Under the pieces are notes generated by a model that was not told the DNA's origin, did no database searches, and saw only the letters and a list, made by a program, of their open reading frames with translations. The position numbers were made by a program, and so were the translations under genes. 64,000 nt of DNA, taken from JAOUGY01 sp963785075. Lineage in GTDB: Bacteria > Actinomycetota > Acidimicrobiia > Spongiisociales > ZC4RG35. The stretch lies in the NCBI GenBank assembly GCA_963785075.1, contig CAWATW010000006.1:496001-560000 (forward strand), in the 5' to 3' direction. Below, one piece after another: positions 27,802 through 37,757 of this stretch (positions are counted from its first letter, which is position 1; every line of letters starts with the position of its first letter).

Positions 27802-28493
27802 TCAGAGGAAGAGGCCGTCGTCGGGATGACGGAGCCGAATCCAGCGATAGACGTATCCCAACATGGTGCACCCACCATCGCCCACGCCGTCGTCGTCCGT
27901 ATCCGACCAGATCTCGACCGCCTTCCTCTCGCCGAGCTCGGGAGTGAAGTCGACCTCCACACTCGAGTTGGAGAAGTTGTGCAGGGCGAGGATCGAACGC
28001 TCACCCCGATCACAGCGCACGCCGAGCACTTCGGGTGCCCCTACGTCGACGATCCGCCAGTGTTCCCGAGCCGAATTCGGGCACCTCGCGCCGTCGGCGG
28101 ATCAGGCGCTGCATCCACCCGAGCATCGAGTCAGAATCCCTCATCTGGTCCGAGACGTTCACGCGATCCGGCCGCTACCCACCCTCCACCACCGGCTGCG
28201 GCATCTCGTCGGCATCGGCTCGTGTGAATCCACCGTTTTCCTCCGGCTTCCACTGCAACGGCGTGCGGACCGATCGCCGATCGGGAACATCGAGGTTCTC
28301 GGGAGGAGAGTTCGTTCACTGACAGCACGCAGTCGACACCGAGTCCCGACAGATGGTCGAGGCGCCGGCTCAGTGCTTCGAAATCTCCGCAACCGTCGCG
28401 GTCGGCATCGAAGAAGGTCTCGACGTCGCGGCAATACACGACTGCGTTCTTCCACCACAGGTCATACGGCCCGTGATCGGTCGGACCGGTCAT
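27802..28493 (-). pseudogene. GH13 alpha-amylase/trehalose-synthase-like enzyme with the catalytic core deleted
   Basis: The first 55 residues (DLWWKNAVVYCRDVETF, then DGCGDFEALSRRLDHLSGLGVDCVL) are the N-terminus of a GH13 trehalose-synthase-like enzyme. Directly afterwards, in another frame, comes RRSVRTPLQWKPEENGGFT, which in the family lies hundreds of residues later, just after the catalytic barrel. Then RVNVSDQMRDSDSMLGWMQRLI and, in yet another frame, a C-terminal beta domain (RSILALHNFSNSSVEVDF) follow. An internal deletion of roughly 300 codons and several frameshifts have therefore removed all catalytic residues. The gene cannot be functional. Confidence 0.8.
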
Positions 28494-28556
28494 GTGCCCG
28501 ATACAAGCAGCGGCCGGTTGCTGTGCCTTGCGAGTCGCAGGATGTCGAGTGATCGA

Positions 28557-31500
28557 TCACACCGTCCGGCGACGAGCGATCCAGAGCAGTCCCAAGCCCG
28601 AGATGAGCGCAAGCAGCCCGGCGGCGCCCAACTCGAGGACGAAGATCCCTGTGAACGGCAGCGATGGATCGGAGTCGTCGAAGCCGAAGTTGGCGTCGAG
28701 CACATTTTCGCCGACATCGATCGTCACCCGGGTCTCGAAGTCCGGCAGCGTGTCCCGGTCGCCTACCGGTACCAACCCATCTGGGATGCTGTCCGGGTGG
28801 ATGCGGACGGTGTAGGTCCCAGGTGGAAGATCCTCGAAGAGATACGAACCATCCGATCCGGTGGGCATCGAGGCGATGACGTTCCCGTCTTCGTCGACGA
28901 GAGAAACCCACACGCCCGGGATTCCCGGCTCGTCGGCGTCGACCACGCCGTCACGATCCCGGTCGATCCACACGAGCGACCCGATCGAAGCCGTCGCCGG
29001 ATCGGTGAGACCGTGCTCCACCGATCCCGTGCCTCCCGGTGGCACAGCGACCTCCAGGGACTCTGGCGTCGAAGGAACAAGGCCTTCCGGTACCGTGCTC
29101 CGGTCTGTGGCCGCGGTGTAGTCACCGGCGGGGAGGTCGTCGAGAACCCAGGACCCATCGGTGTCCGTGATCACCTCCATGTCCACTGGACCCTCAGGGC
29201 CGTGCCACGTGACGGTGACGGTGACCCCTCCGATCGGTTCTTCGCCGGCATCACGGAAGCCGTCTCGGTCTTCGTCGTACCAGACGACGCCCTCGAGCGT
29301 TGCGGTCCCGACGACCGGATAGTCGACATCGAGATTCGACTCTTCTGAAGCGAGCACGACCGTGGTCGCGCTCGGATCGCCGCCATCGAGGTCGCCCGAA
29401 GGAACCACTCCGGCGGGGAGGTCGTCGCGGGCGTAGGAAACGCTGGTCTCACCCGTGGGGAGGCCAGCGACCACGTACCCGCCGTCGGCGTCGGTGACCG
29501 TGGCGATGACGATGTCGTCGTTCGTACCAAGCACACCGTCGACGCCGGCGCTCGTCACCGTGACGGTGATCCCGGACAGGCCAGGTTCACCGGCATCGAG
29601 TCGACCGTTGTCGACGACGTCGAGCCAGATCAGATCGCCGACGGTCGCCGAACCCACATACCCGAAGTCCTGGTCGAGATCGTCTGCGCCGGCGCCCAGC
29701 GTCAGCAGGCTGCGGTCGTCGTTTCCACCGTCGGGGTCTCCGCTCTGGGTCACACCCGAGGGCATACCGCTGACCTGGACCTGGCAGTCCCCGGCCGGGA
29801 GACGCCCGATGCGGTATTCGCCGTCGCCATCGGTGATGTCGGTGTACGTGACATCGTCGCCCGTACCCAGGATCCCATCGAGTCCTGCCCAGGTCACGAT
29901 CACATCGACGCCCGGGATTCCGGGCTCGCCCGCACTCTGCGCGCCGTCCCCATCGAGATCGAGCCAAACCGTGTCACCAATGGAACCGGTGCCGGTGTAT
30001 CCGAAGTCGGCATCGTCTCTGACCTCTCCATCGGCAAGACTCAGCTGAGCGCCACCATCGAACCCACCATCGAGGTCGAAGGTGGCTTCGAGCCCGGGAG
30101 GGAGGGTGGTCTCGTCGACCGTGATGTCGAACCGTCCGGCCGGGAGACCGTCGAAGCCGTACATCCCGTCGGCATCGGTCACCGTCGTGAGCTGTACGTC
30201 ATCGTCGCCGCCCGCCACACCATCGGGCCCGTACCACGTCAATGTGACCGTGACTCCTGGAATCCCCGGCTCCGCGCCGTCGACGAGGCCGTCTCCATCG
30301 ACATCGAACCAGAGCGTGTCACCGATCCGACCCGACCCTACGTACCCGAAGTCGGCGGTCAGGTGGGCGGTTGCAATGAGTCCGGCGACGAGCGTCGACG
30401 CGTCGGGGGCGATGATGCCGTCATCCTCGTCGAAGGTGTTGACCATCCCCGCGTCGACACCACCGGTGACCGCCACCCGGTAGTCGCCGTCGGCGAGTCC
30501 CGCAAAGAGGTAGTCACCCGATCCGTCGGTGAGGGTCACGAACACCTCGTCGTCGGCGTTCCCGAAGATGTCGTCGGCTCCGGCAAAGGTTGCGGCCACC
30601 TCGACGCCTCCGAGGCCCGGCTCGCCCGGATCCTGTACGCCGTCGGCACTCAGATCCCACCACACCCGATCTCCGAGCGACGTCACACCGGCATAGCCGA
30701 AGTCCGCTCCGAGGTGGTCGTCGTTCACAACGAGTGTGACCGGAGCCGCCGAGTCCTGGTTGCCGTCTTCGTCATAGGTGTTGGAGACGCCGCCGGGCAG
30801 GCCACCGGTGACCAAGACCTCGTAGCTGCCGGCGGGGAGCCCGTCGACCAGGTACTGCCCGTCGACGTCGGTGGTGTCCGCGAAGGTGGCGTCGTCGCCA
30901 CCACCGGCGACACCGTCAGGTCCAAACCAGGTGACCTCGACGATCACTCCTTCCAAGCCGACCTCGCCGGCGTCCACCAAGCCGTCGCTGTCCGTGTCGA
31001 GCCAGATCGTGTCGCCGATCGAACCCCCGCCTCGATACCCGAAGTCAGCCGTGACGAACGTCTCGCCGGCGCCGAGCGTCACCGCGGTCCGGTTGTCGAG
31101 CGTGCCATCGGCGTCGAACACCGGTTGGAACCCGGAAGGGAGATCGGTGTCGTCGATCACCACCTCGAAGTTGCCCGGCGGGAGTGAACCCACGGCGTAG
31201 GCCCCGGCCGCGTTGGTGGTGGTCGAGTAGACAACATCGTCACCGCCCCCCGCCACGCCATCGGCGCCGAGCCAGATCACCGCCACATCGACCGAACCCA
31301 GTCCGGGCTCGTCCGCACCCACGAGTCCATCTCCGTCCCGATCGAACCACACCGTGTCACCGATCGATCCGGTGCCGGTGTATCCGAAGTCGACATCGAG
31401 CTTCGACTCGTCTTCGCCGAGCACACCTATCCACGTCCCGTCCGGTGCCACCAGACCGTCGTCGAGGTCGTAGCTGGCCGCGTACCCGGGCGGGATATCA

Positions 31501-34500
31501 CCGGAGTCGACCTGGACCCTGTACGTCCCTCCAGGTAGATCCTCCACGAGATAGACGCCCGACGCGTTGGTGGTGGCCGGGAACACCTCGTCGTCTCCGG
31601 TGCCAAGCGTGTTGTCCGCACCGGCGAAGGTCACAACGACGTCGATCCCCGAAAGAGGAGGTTCACCGGCGTCGAGCACGCCGTCCCGATCGATGTCGAA
31701 CCACACTCGATCACCGATCGAACCGAGATCGAGTTCGATCCCAACCGTGTCGGGGCTCACGTCGTCGTACTCTCGATACGGGTAGCCGATCTGCTGGTTG
31801 CCGGACGAGACGCCCCAATAGCTGGGGACGTCGGCCGTGTTCATGATCTCGGCGCCCGGGTCGACCTCATCGGCTTCGTCCAAGCCCGCGGGTACGGCCA
31901 GCTCGTACGTGATCACGACGGAGTCACCCGCGGCGACGGGTCCTGCGATGCTCCAGCCCAGGGTTGCGTCCGAAGGATCACCGTCGGTGACCGAGTAGCC
32001 GGCCCCGTCGGCCACGGTGCCGAGCTCCATGCGAGCGTCAGGTGTGTCGACCACGACGATGTCGTGCGCCGGAGAAGATCCCGTGTTCTCGATCGTCAGC
32101 GTGTACGTGAGGAGGTCCCCAGGTCTGGCGCGGCGGGTGTCCGTGTCGCCCACCTGACCTGCCACGTCCTTGTCCACGGTGAGAGTCGGCTCGACCACAT
32201 CCAGGTCTGCGGTGTCTGCGGTACCCGACGTATCGAAGGTCGACGGATCGGGAACCGAGCCCGGGACGCCGGCGATGTCGTTTGCCTGGTTGCCGTGGAC
32301 GTTGGCCGTGTTGGTCAGGGTGGCGCCGTCGGCGACCTGGACCACGTCGTCGAGGTAGGCCTGATACGTGATCGTCACCACACGATCGTCGTCTGCATCG
32401 GGGTCCAGGTCGCCCAGGAACCAACCAATCAGGTCTCCGTCACTTCCGATCTCTGCCACAGAGATGGCAGGCGAACACGCCAACCCGCTCTGATCGCAAC
32501 TCGAGGAGATCGTTCCGTCGTAGACGATGCCCACAGGGATGTCGTCGATGATGGTTGCGTCGTACAAGACGATGTCGGCGGGGATCGTGACGTCGAGGGT
32601 GTAGGTGACGAGTTCACCAACGGTTGCGCTTGCCGGGCTCACACCCTTCGACGTCGCCAGGTTGGGGGCTGTCACCTGGTTCTGGGCGGTGGACTGGTAT
32701 CCGGATCCCTCGCCACCGTTTGGTGAGGCGGCGTCACGTTCACCGGGAACCGAGCCCGACATCGACGACCCGGTCACCACCGCTGTGTTGGTGAGGACGG
32801 TCGATCCGACCAGTGGGTCGACGACGACGGCGGTGTAGGTGCGGGCGACAGACGCTCCCGGAGCCATCGACGGCACGGTCCATGTGATGGTACGGGCTCC
32901 GCTGTCCCACGTTCCACCATCGGCGATCGGGAGCTGCGGGGTCAGGTTCGGAGGAATCGTATCGATGATCACGATGTCGTGGGCCGTCGATACGCGGCTG
33001 CCGGCGGTATTGGTAGCCGTGATGGTGTAGTCGACGGACTGGCCCGGATCGACAACACCGTCGGCATCGTCGTCGGCCTTGGTGATTGCCAGGTTGGGCT
33101 CCACGACGGTGGTGTTCACTGCGGCATTGATGGAGCTCGGATCGCCCTCGGAGTCGTCCCACGACAGTGTTGAGCTGTTGGGAACGGTGGCCCCGGTCAC
33201 GCGATCGTTGGCGGCTTCGTCGTCGACCACGGCGTCGAAGACGACCTGGAGGGTGTCATCGCCCGAGTCGGCGGCGTTCGTGTACGGATCGGGAAAGGTG
33301 ACCGAGATGCTCCCGGCCGAATCGGTGAAGCCGAACCCGCCCGGCAACCCCGCGCCGTTCAACGTCACCGAGGCCGTGCCGGCAACGTGGGTGAGGCGTG
33401 TCGAAATGGAGTCGGTGAGGGTGGCACCACCGTGCAAGGTCGTGCCCTCTGGGATGACCACGGTCACCGTGTAGGTGATCGTCTCGCCGATGGTCGCTTG
33501 GTTGGAGCCTGCGTTGCCGGACTCGGAGATAGACGTCGTACGCGCCTTGGCGATGCTCGGGGACGCCGCAAACACGTCGGAGGGGTCGTCGATGGGCGGG
33601 ACGTTGGCCGTCGGCTCCATCGTGGGATCGATGTTCGAAGACGGGACGTACATGAAGGTGTCATCGGGTGCGGTCCGGTTCGTGTCGGACTGATAGCTGC
33701 GGACGCCGGCATTGTTCGTGAAGCTCTCCCCGGCGCCGATGTCGGCCGGATAGGTCACGTCGTAGCTCAGCGACATAGACCCACCGGCAGACACCGTGAT
33801 CGCGTCCCACTGGATCCAGAGGTTGGCACCGTCGCACGCCCCGCCCGGGGAGACCGACCCGACTTCGGCGCAGGTGATGCCGGTCGGGAGTACGTCTCTG
33901 ATCGAAACGGCGTCCGCGTCGATAGAACCGTCGTTGTCGACGACGACGGCGTACGACACCACGTCACCACCCTGGATCTCGATCCCATCGGCGGGGGCGC
34001 CAGGAACCCCGACACCGTCGACGTGCGTCACGCCCTTGACGAGCGAGAGTTCGGGCTCCGCCCACGTTGCGTCGGCTTGATCCCTCATTTGAAAGACGCT
34101 GCCCGCGCTGTTCTCGTAGGTGACCTTCATCAGGTTCGCGAGGATGTCGCCCTCTCCGGCAGCTTCCGGGTCGGTGATGAGCGAAGACAGGATGGCCTCG
34201 AACTTCTGACCGCCGATGTCGACCCCGGTCGTGCTCCACGTGGGAACGGGTGCCGAACCGTCGAACGCAAAACCGGTGGCATCGTGGTTGTCCCCGAAGC
34301 TCGCAGATTCGAATGCGAACCCGGCGGGAAGGTAGTCCCTGACCTGAACGTCGATGGTGTCCAGGAGCGACGGGAAGTCGATCTCGAGCTTCCAACACAC
34401 GCGGTCCCCAGGCCGATAATCCCCAGACTCCGTGGTGTCCCACCCGAGGCCGGTGCCGGTCCCACACGTGAGGGGAGTGGCAGGAACAGACACCGACTTG

Positions 34501-36122
34501 GTGATGGTCACTCCGCCGGCGGCCTGGCCGGCAGATGCGTCGTCGGGAATGCCGAGGTCGGTGGTGGAACCGTCGTTGTCGGTGATCACGGCCGAGGTCG
34601 ACGACAGCGCGGCGGTGTTCGACCACGAGTCATTGGACGCCACCGGACCGCCACCGCTGGTGTAGGAGTCCTCCGCAACGCTTCGGAAGGTGATCGTCGC
34701 CGTGGAGCTCGGCGCCGGAAGATCAGGGAGGTTCCACACCAGGGTCCAGGTACCGTCGCCGTTCTCGGCGACCGACGCGGGGATCGGGTTGGGAGCAGCA
34801 CCCGCTCCTGAACAGGGCGTGCCCGCTGCAACAGGGCACAACCCATCGGGCAGCGTGTCGGTGACGGTGATGCCGAAGGTGTCCGTGGCGTATTCCGAAG
34901 TCTCGACGTCGAGAGTCCAGGTGCTCACGCCGGTCTGGACGATCACATCGGTGTCGACCGACTTGTGCAATGCCACGTCCTCGGCCGTCACACCTTCGAT
35001 GGCGGAGTCGGAGTACGAGTTGCCGTCGCCGGTGTAGGTGCCCGAGGCGACCGCCAGGTTCTGGATACCCTGCTCGTCGGAGGTCAGGCTGCCGGTGTTG
35101 TTGTCGAGGTTGGCGCCCTGAACGCCAGTCGTTGGCGTACCTCCTACGAATAGCTCATTCTCGCGAAGCGGGATGCCGGCCACGTAGTCGATCGAGAACG
35201 ATGCGCCGGCTGACAGGTCGGCAGAACCAAGCGCTGCCAACAGGTCGGCGGCCGACCACACCACGTGGGTGTAGATGCCCGACGGCATGGGGCCGGCGCC
35301 GTCTGGGTCGATGGAGATCGTCTCGACCGTCGACGCTGTCGGGCATGGATTGACCGGCACGGGCGCGTTGCCGGGGTTGATCGGCCCCGATCCGGGGTAC
35401 TCCTCGCCCACCGTGGTGTTGTCGACCGAGCCGCATTCGAGGAACTCGAGGCCGGCAGGGAGATAGTCCTCGACCTGGAAGCCGTTGGTCGGATCGATCA
35501 GGTTGTTGTCGACGGTCAGCGTGTAGAGGGTCTGATGATCGTGCACGCCACGGAGCAGTTCGGCATCTCGGGCCGGCTCACTCTTGCCGAGCACGAACGG
35601 GACGAGATCGGTGGCGGCAGTGGTGGTGTCCGAACCGGTGAAGTCGCCGGTGGCGGCACCGGTGGCGGGGTCGAAGTCCGGGACCAAGCGAGGATCGGTG
35701 TTGACATAGGCGCCGGCGCTGTTGGCCACCGAGTCACCAACCGCATACGCCCCTGGGCCGGCGAGGAACTCGTAGGAAACCGAGAAGCTCGTACCCGCCT
35801 GGAGATCGGCGACGTTCTCCCAGATGAGCACCAGATTGCCTGATCCATCGGTGAACGACGTCGTCGGCGCCGGATCCGCGGACACGAGGCTCGTCCCGGG
35901 GGGAAGCACATCGTTGAAGCTCAGATTGAACCCGTCGGTCCCGGTCGGATTCGATGCAGTCAGCGTCACCGGCGTCGAGGCACCGTAGAGGGTGGTCCCA
36001 GGCATGTCCTTCGAGATCGTCACGTCGGGGCTCCCGGCTGCCACGACCGGCCGTTCGAGCAGAACAACACCCATCGACGCCGCAACCATCGTGGTGGCCA
36101 CGAACGCGACCAACCGCTTCAT
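28557..36122 (-). CDS. Large LPFTG surface protein with nine SdrD-B-like repeats (2521 aa)
   Basis: A signal peptide (MKRLVAFVATTMVAASMGVV) leads into about 1400 residues of DUF11/isopeptide-type domains, marked by VTLTASNPTG, LTVDNNLI, YTVTVVIPEGT, TLTIENTGSSPAHDIVVVD. Nine SdrD-B/Cna-B-like repeats of about 110 residues follow, each opening GSIGDTVWFDxDGDGxxDAGEPGxxGVxV and closing with DLPAGxYxV and DFGY. The Asp-rich loops should bind Ca2+. At residue 2488 LPFTG precedes a hydrophobic helix and RRRTV, a sortase sorting signal. The ATG at 36122 is used because the signal peptide starts MKR; ATG 36128 is equally possible. Predicted function is a rigid wall-anchored adhesin or stalk. No sortase gene is in the window. 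Confidence 0.85.
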   Translation of the reverse strand: MKRLVAFVATTMVAASMGVVLLERPVVAAGSPDVTISKDMPGTTLYGASTPVTLTASNPTGTDGFNLSFNDVLPPGTSLVSADPAPTTSFTDGSGNLVLIWENVADLQAGTSFSVSYEFLAGPGAYAVGDSVANSAGAYVNTDPRLVPDFDPATGAATGDFTGSDTTTAATDLVPFVLGKSEPARDAELLRGVHDHQTLYTLTVDNNLIDPTNGFQVEDYLPAGLEFLECGSVDNTTVGEEYPGSGPINPGNAPVPVNPCPTASTVETISIDPDGAGPMPSGIYTHVVWSAADLLAALGSADLSAGASFSIDYVAGIPLRENELFVGGTPTTGVQGANLDNNTGSLTSDEQGIQNLAVASGTYTGDGNSYSDSAIEGVTAEDVALHKSVDTDVIVQTGVSTWTLDVETSEYATDTFGITVTDTLPDGLCPVAAGTPCSGAGAAPNPIPASVAENGDGTWTLVWNLPDLPAPSSTATITFRSVAEDSYTSGGGPVASNDSWSNTAALSSTSAVITDNDGSTTDLGIPDDASAGQAAGGVTITKSVSVPATPLTCGTGTGLGWDTTESGDYRPGDRVCWKLEIDFPSLLDTIDVQVRDYLPAGFAFESASFGDNHDATGFAFDGSAPVPTWSTTGVDIGGQKFEAILSSLITDPEAAGEGDILANLMKVTYENSAGSVFQMRDQADATWAEPELSLVKGVTHVDGVGVPGAPADGIEIQGGDVVSYAVVVDNDGSIDADAVSIRDVLPTGITCAEVGSVSPGGACDGANLWIQWDAITVSAGGSMSLSYDVTYPADIGAGESFTNNAGVRSYQSDTNRTAPDDTFMYVPSSNIDPTMEPTANVPPIDDPSDVFAASPSIAKARTTSISESGNAGSNQATIGETITYTVTVVIPEGTTLHGGATLTDSISTRLTHVAGTASVTLNGAGLPGGFGFTDSAGSISVTFPDPYTNAADSGDDTLQVVFDAVVDDEAANDRVTGATVPNSSTLSWDDSEGDPSSINAAVNTTVVEPNLAITKADDDADGVVDPGQSVDYTITATNTAGSRVSTAHDIVIIDTIPPNLTPQLPIADGGTWDSGARTITWTVPSMAPGASVARTYTAVVVDPLVGSTVLTNTAVVTGSSMSGSVPGERDAASPNGGEGSGYQSTAQNQVTAPNLATSKGVSPASATVGELVTYTLDVTIPADIVLYDATIIDDIPVGIVYDGTISSSCDQSGLACSPAISVAEIGSDGDLIGWFLGDLDPDADDDRVVTITYQAYLDDVVQVADGATLTNTANVHGNQANDIAGVPGSVPDPSTFDTSGTADTADLDVVEPTLTVDKDVAGQVGDTDTRRARPGDLLTYTLTIENTGSSPAHDIVVVDTPDARMELGTVADGAGYSVTDGDPSDATLGWSIAGPVAAGDSVVITYELAVPAGLDEADEVDPGAEIMNTADVPSYWGVSSGNQQIGYPYREYDDVSPDTVGIELDLGSIGDRVWFDIDRDGVLDAGEPPLSGIDVVVTFAGADNTLGTGDDEVFPATTNASGVYLVEDLPGGTYRVQVDSGDIPPGYAASYDLDDGLVAPDGTWIGVLGEDESKLDVDFGYTGTGSIGDTVWFDRDGDGLVGADEPGLGSVDVAVIWLGADGVAGGGDDVVYSTTTNAAGAYAVGSLPPGNFEVVIDDTDLPSGFQPVFDADGTLDNRTAVTLGAGETFVTADFGYRGGGSIGDTIWLDTDSDGLVDAGEVGLEGVIVEVTWFGPDGVAGGGDDATFADTTDVDGQYLVDGLPAGSYEVLVTGGLPGGVSNTYDEDGNQDSAAPVTLVVNDDHLGADFGYAGVTSLGDRVWWDLSADGVQDPGEPGLGGVEVAATFAGADDIFGNADDEVFVTLTDGSGDYLFAGLADGDYRVAVTGGVDAGMVNTFDEDDGIIAPDASTLVAGLIATAHLTADFGYVGSGRIGDTLWFDVDGDGLVDGAEPGIPGVTVTLTWYGPDGVAGGDDDVQLTTVTDADGMYGFDGLPAGRFDITVDETTLPPGLEATFDLDGGFDGGAQLSLADGEVRDDADFGYTGTGSIGDTVWLDLDGDGAQSAGEPGIPGVDVIVTWAGLDGILGTGDDVTYTDITDGDGEYRIGRLPAGDCQVQVSGMPSGVTQSGDPDGGNDDRSLLTLGAGADDLDQDFGYVGSATVGDLIWLDVVDNGRLDAGEPGLSGITVTVTSAGVDGVLGTNDDIVIATVTDADGGYVVAGLPTGETSVSYARDDLPAGVVPSGDLDGGDPSATTVVLASEESNLDVDYPVVGTATLEGVVWYDEDRDGFRDAGEEPIGGVTVTVTWHGPEGPVDMEVITDTDGSWVLDDLPAGDYTAATDRSTVPEGLVPSTPESLEVAVPPGGTGSVEHGLTDPATASIGSLVWIDRDRDGVVDADEPGIPGVWVSLVDEDGNVIASMPTGSDGSYLFEDLPPGTYTVRIHPDSIPDGLVPVGDRDTLPDFETRVTIDVGENVLDANFGFDDSDPSLPFTGIFVLELGAAGLLALISGLGLLWIARRRTV

Positions 36123-36251
36123 ATGCATTCAGGGGACCCCTTCAGAAGACACACGCCTATTCACATCGGCGCATGTGTGGCGCACTTAACAGGATGCGGT
36201 GAACGACCGACGTGCCGAAGTGCGGTGCCCTGCCGGTGCGAAAGCAGGAGA

Positions 36252-37757
36252 TCAGGCGAAGAGACCGTCACCAATGAGGAAGGCAAGACTGTCGATGTCG
36301 GGTCCGATCGGACGATCGTGGGCGAGCACGGCGACGTGCTCTCTGATGGTGTCGTGGAATCTGCTCGTGCCGACGCCCGGGCGCAGCGGCGCGCGTTGAT
36401 CGATGCCCTGCGCCGCACACATCAGTTCGACAGCGACGACCCGGCGGGTGTTCTCCAGCACTCTCAGCAGCTTCGTCGCGGCCCCGAACCCCATCGAAAC
36501 GTGGTCCTCCTGGAGCCCCGACGTGGGGATCGAGTCCGTGGACGACGGATGGGCGAGGATCCGGTTTTCGGCAACGATGGCGGCAGCCGTGTACTGACTG
36601 AGCATCATCCCCGAGTCGAGGCCAGGTTCTCCGGCGAGGAATGGCGTCAGACCCGAAGATCGAGTCGGGTCGAGGAGTCGATCGGTTCGGCGCTCCGATA
36701 TCGACCCGAGTTCGGCGACCGCCATGGCGCAGAAGTCGAGCGCGAAGGCGAGAGGTTGCCCATGGAAGTTCCCGCCCGAGAGCACGTCGCCCTCGTCGGG
36801 AAAGACGATCGGGTTGTCCACGACCGCGCCGAGCTCCCGATCGAAGACGGTGGCAGCATGGTCGAGCACATCCCGCACCGCTCCGTGGACCTGAGGTGCG
36901 CACCTGAGGCTGTAGGCGTCCTGAACGGCATGGGTGAAGTCTCGGGCATGCGAGGCGACGATCTCCGACCCTTCGAGGAGACTCCGAATGCGTTCGGCAG
37001 AAGCCGCCTGGCCCGGGTGTGGGCGGAGCCGGTGGATCCTCGGATCGAACGGCACCACCGAAGCCAACAGGGCCTCCACGCTCATCGCGCAGGCAGCGTC
37101 GGCCGTGTTCACGAGCGTCATGGCCTGATCGAGGGCGAGCACGCCGATCGCCAGCATGCCCTCAGTGCCGTTGAGCAGGCTCAGACCCTCCTTGGCGGCG
37201 AGTTGCAGCGGGGCAAGGCCGAGCTCCGCCATCGCCTCGCCGGCCTGGCGGACTTCACCGTTGAAGCGCACGATGCCTTCGCCGATGAGCGGAAGGGCGA
37301 GATGTGCGAACTGAGCGAGATCGCCGCTGGCGCCGACGGAGCCCTGAGTGGGCACCACCGGAAGCACGTCATGGCGGAGCAGATCCAACACCCGCTCGAC
37401 GACCAGGGGACGTACACCCGAGTACCCCTGCGCCAGGGTGCGAGCCCTGAGAAGCAGCATCGCTCGCACGACCGCGTCAGGGAGCGGATCGCCGACCGCC
37501 GCCGCATGCGAGCGCACGAGTCGGTGCTGTAGCTCGTCCACCAGCTCGGGCGGGATCGAGGTGGTCGCCAATGCCCCGAAGCCCGTGGTGATGCCGTACA
37601 CCACCCGGTGTTCCTCGATCGCCGCTTCGACCACCCGACGGGACCTCTCCATGCCACGCCGTGCGGTTTCACCGAGGTGGACCGACGTGCGGCCACGGGC
37701 CACCTCGACCACTTCGGCTCTCGTCAGCGCTCCGCCGTCGAGCACGACCTCATCCAT
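36252..37757 (-). CDS. hutH: Histidine ammonia-lyase
   Basis: A 501-aa aromatic amino-acid lyase that converts L-histidine to trans-urocanate and ammonia, the first step of histidine breakdown. The Ala143-Ser144-Gly145 triad in GSVGASGDLAQ forms the MIO electrophile. The catalytic-loop Tyr is in VVYGITTGFG, and FNGEVRQAGEA and SGGNFHGQPLA are further family motifs. The ATG at 37757 has AGGAG upstream and overlaps the hutI stop by one base (TGATG). It is the last gene of the hut operon although it acts first. Length and motifs are normal. Confidence 0.95.
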   Translation of the reverse strand: MDEVVLDGGALTRAEVVEVARGRTSVHLGETARRGMERSRRVVEAAIEEHRVVYGITTGFGALATTSIPPELVDELQHRLVRSHAAAVGDPLPDAVVRAMLLLRARTLAQGYSGVRPLVVERVLDLLRHDVLPVVPTQGSVGASGDLAQFAHLALPLIGEGIVRFNGEVRQAGEAMAELGLAPLQLAAKEGLSLLNGTEGMLAIGVLALDQAMTLVNTADAACAMSVEALLASVVPFDPRIHRLRPHPGQAASAERIRSLLEGSEIVASHARDFTHAVQDAYSLRCAPQVHGAVRDVLDHAATVFDRELGAVVDNPIVFPDEGDVLSGGNFHGQPLAFALDFCAMAVAELGSISERRTDRLLDPTRSSGLTPFLAGEPGLDSGMMLSQYTAAAIVAENRILAHPSSTDSIPTSGLQEDHVSMGFGAATKLLRVLENTRRVVAVELMCAAQGIDQRAPLRPGVGTSRFHDTIREHVAVLAHDRPIGPDIDSLAFLIGDGLFA

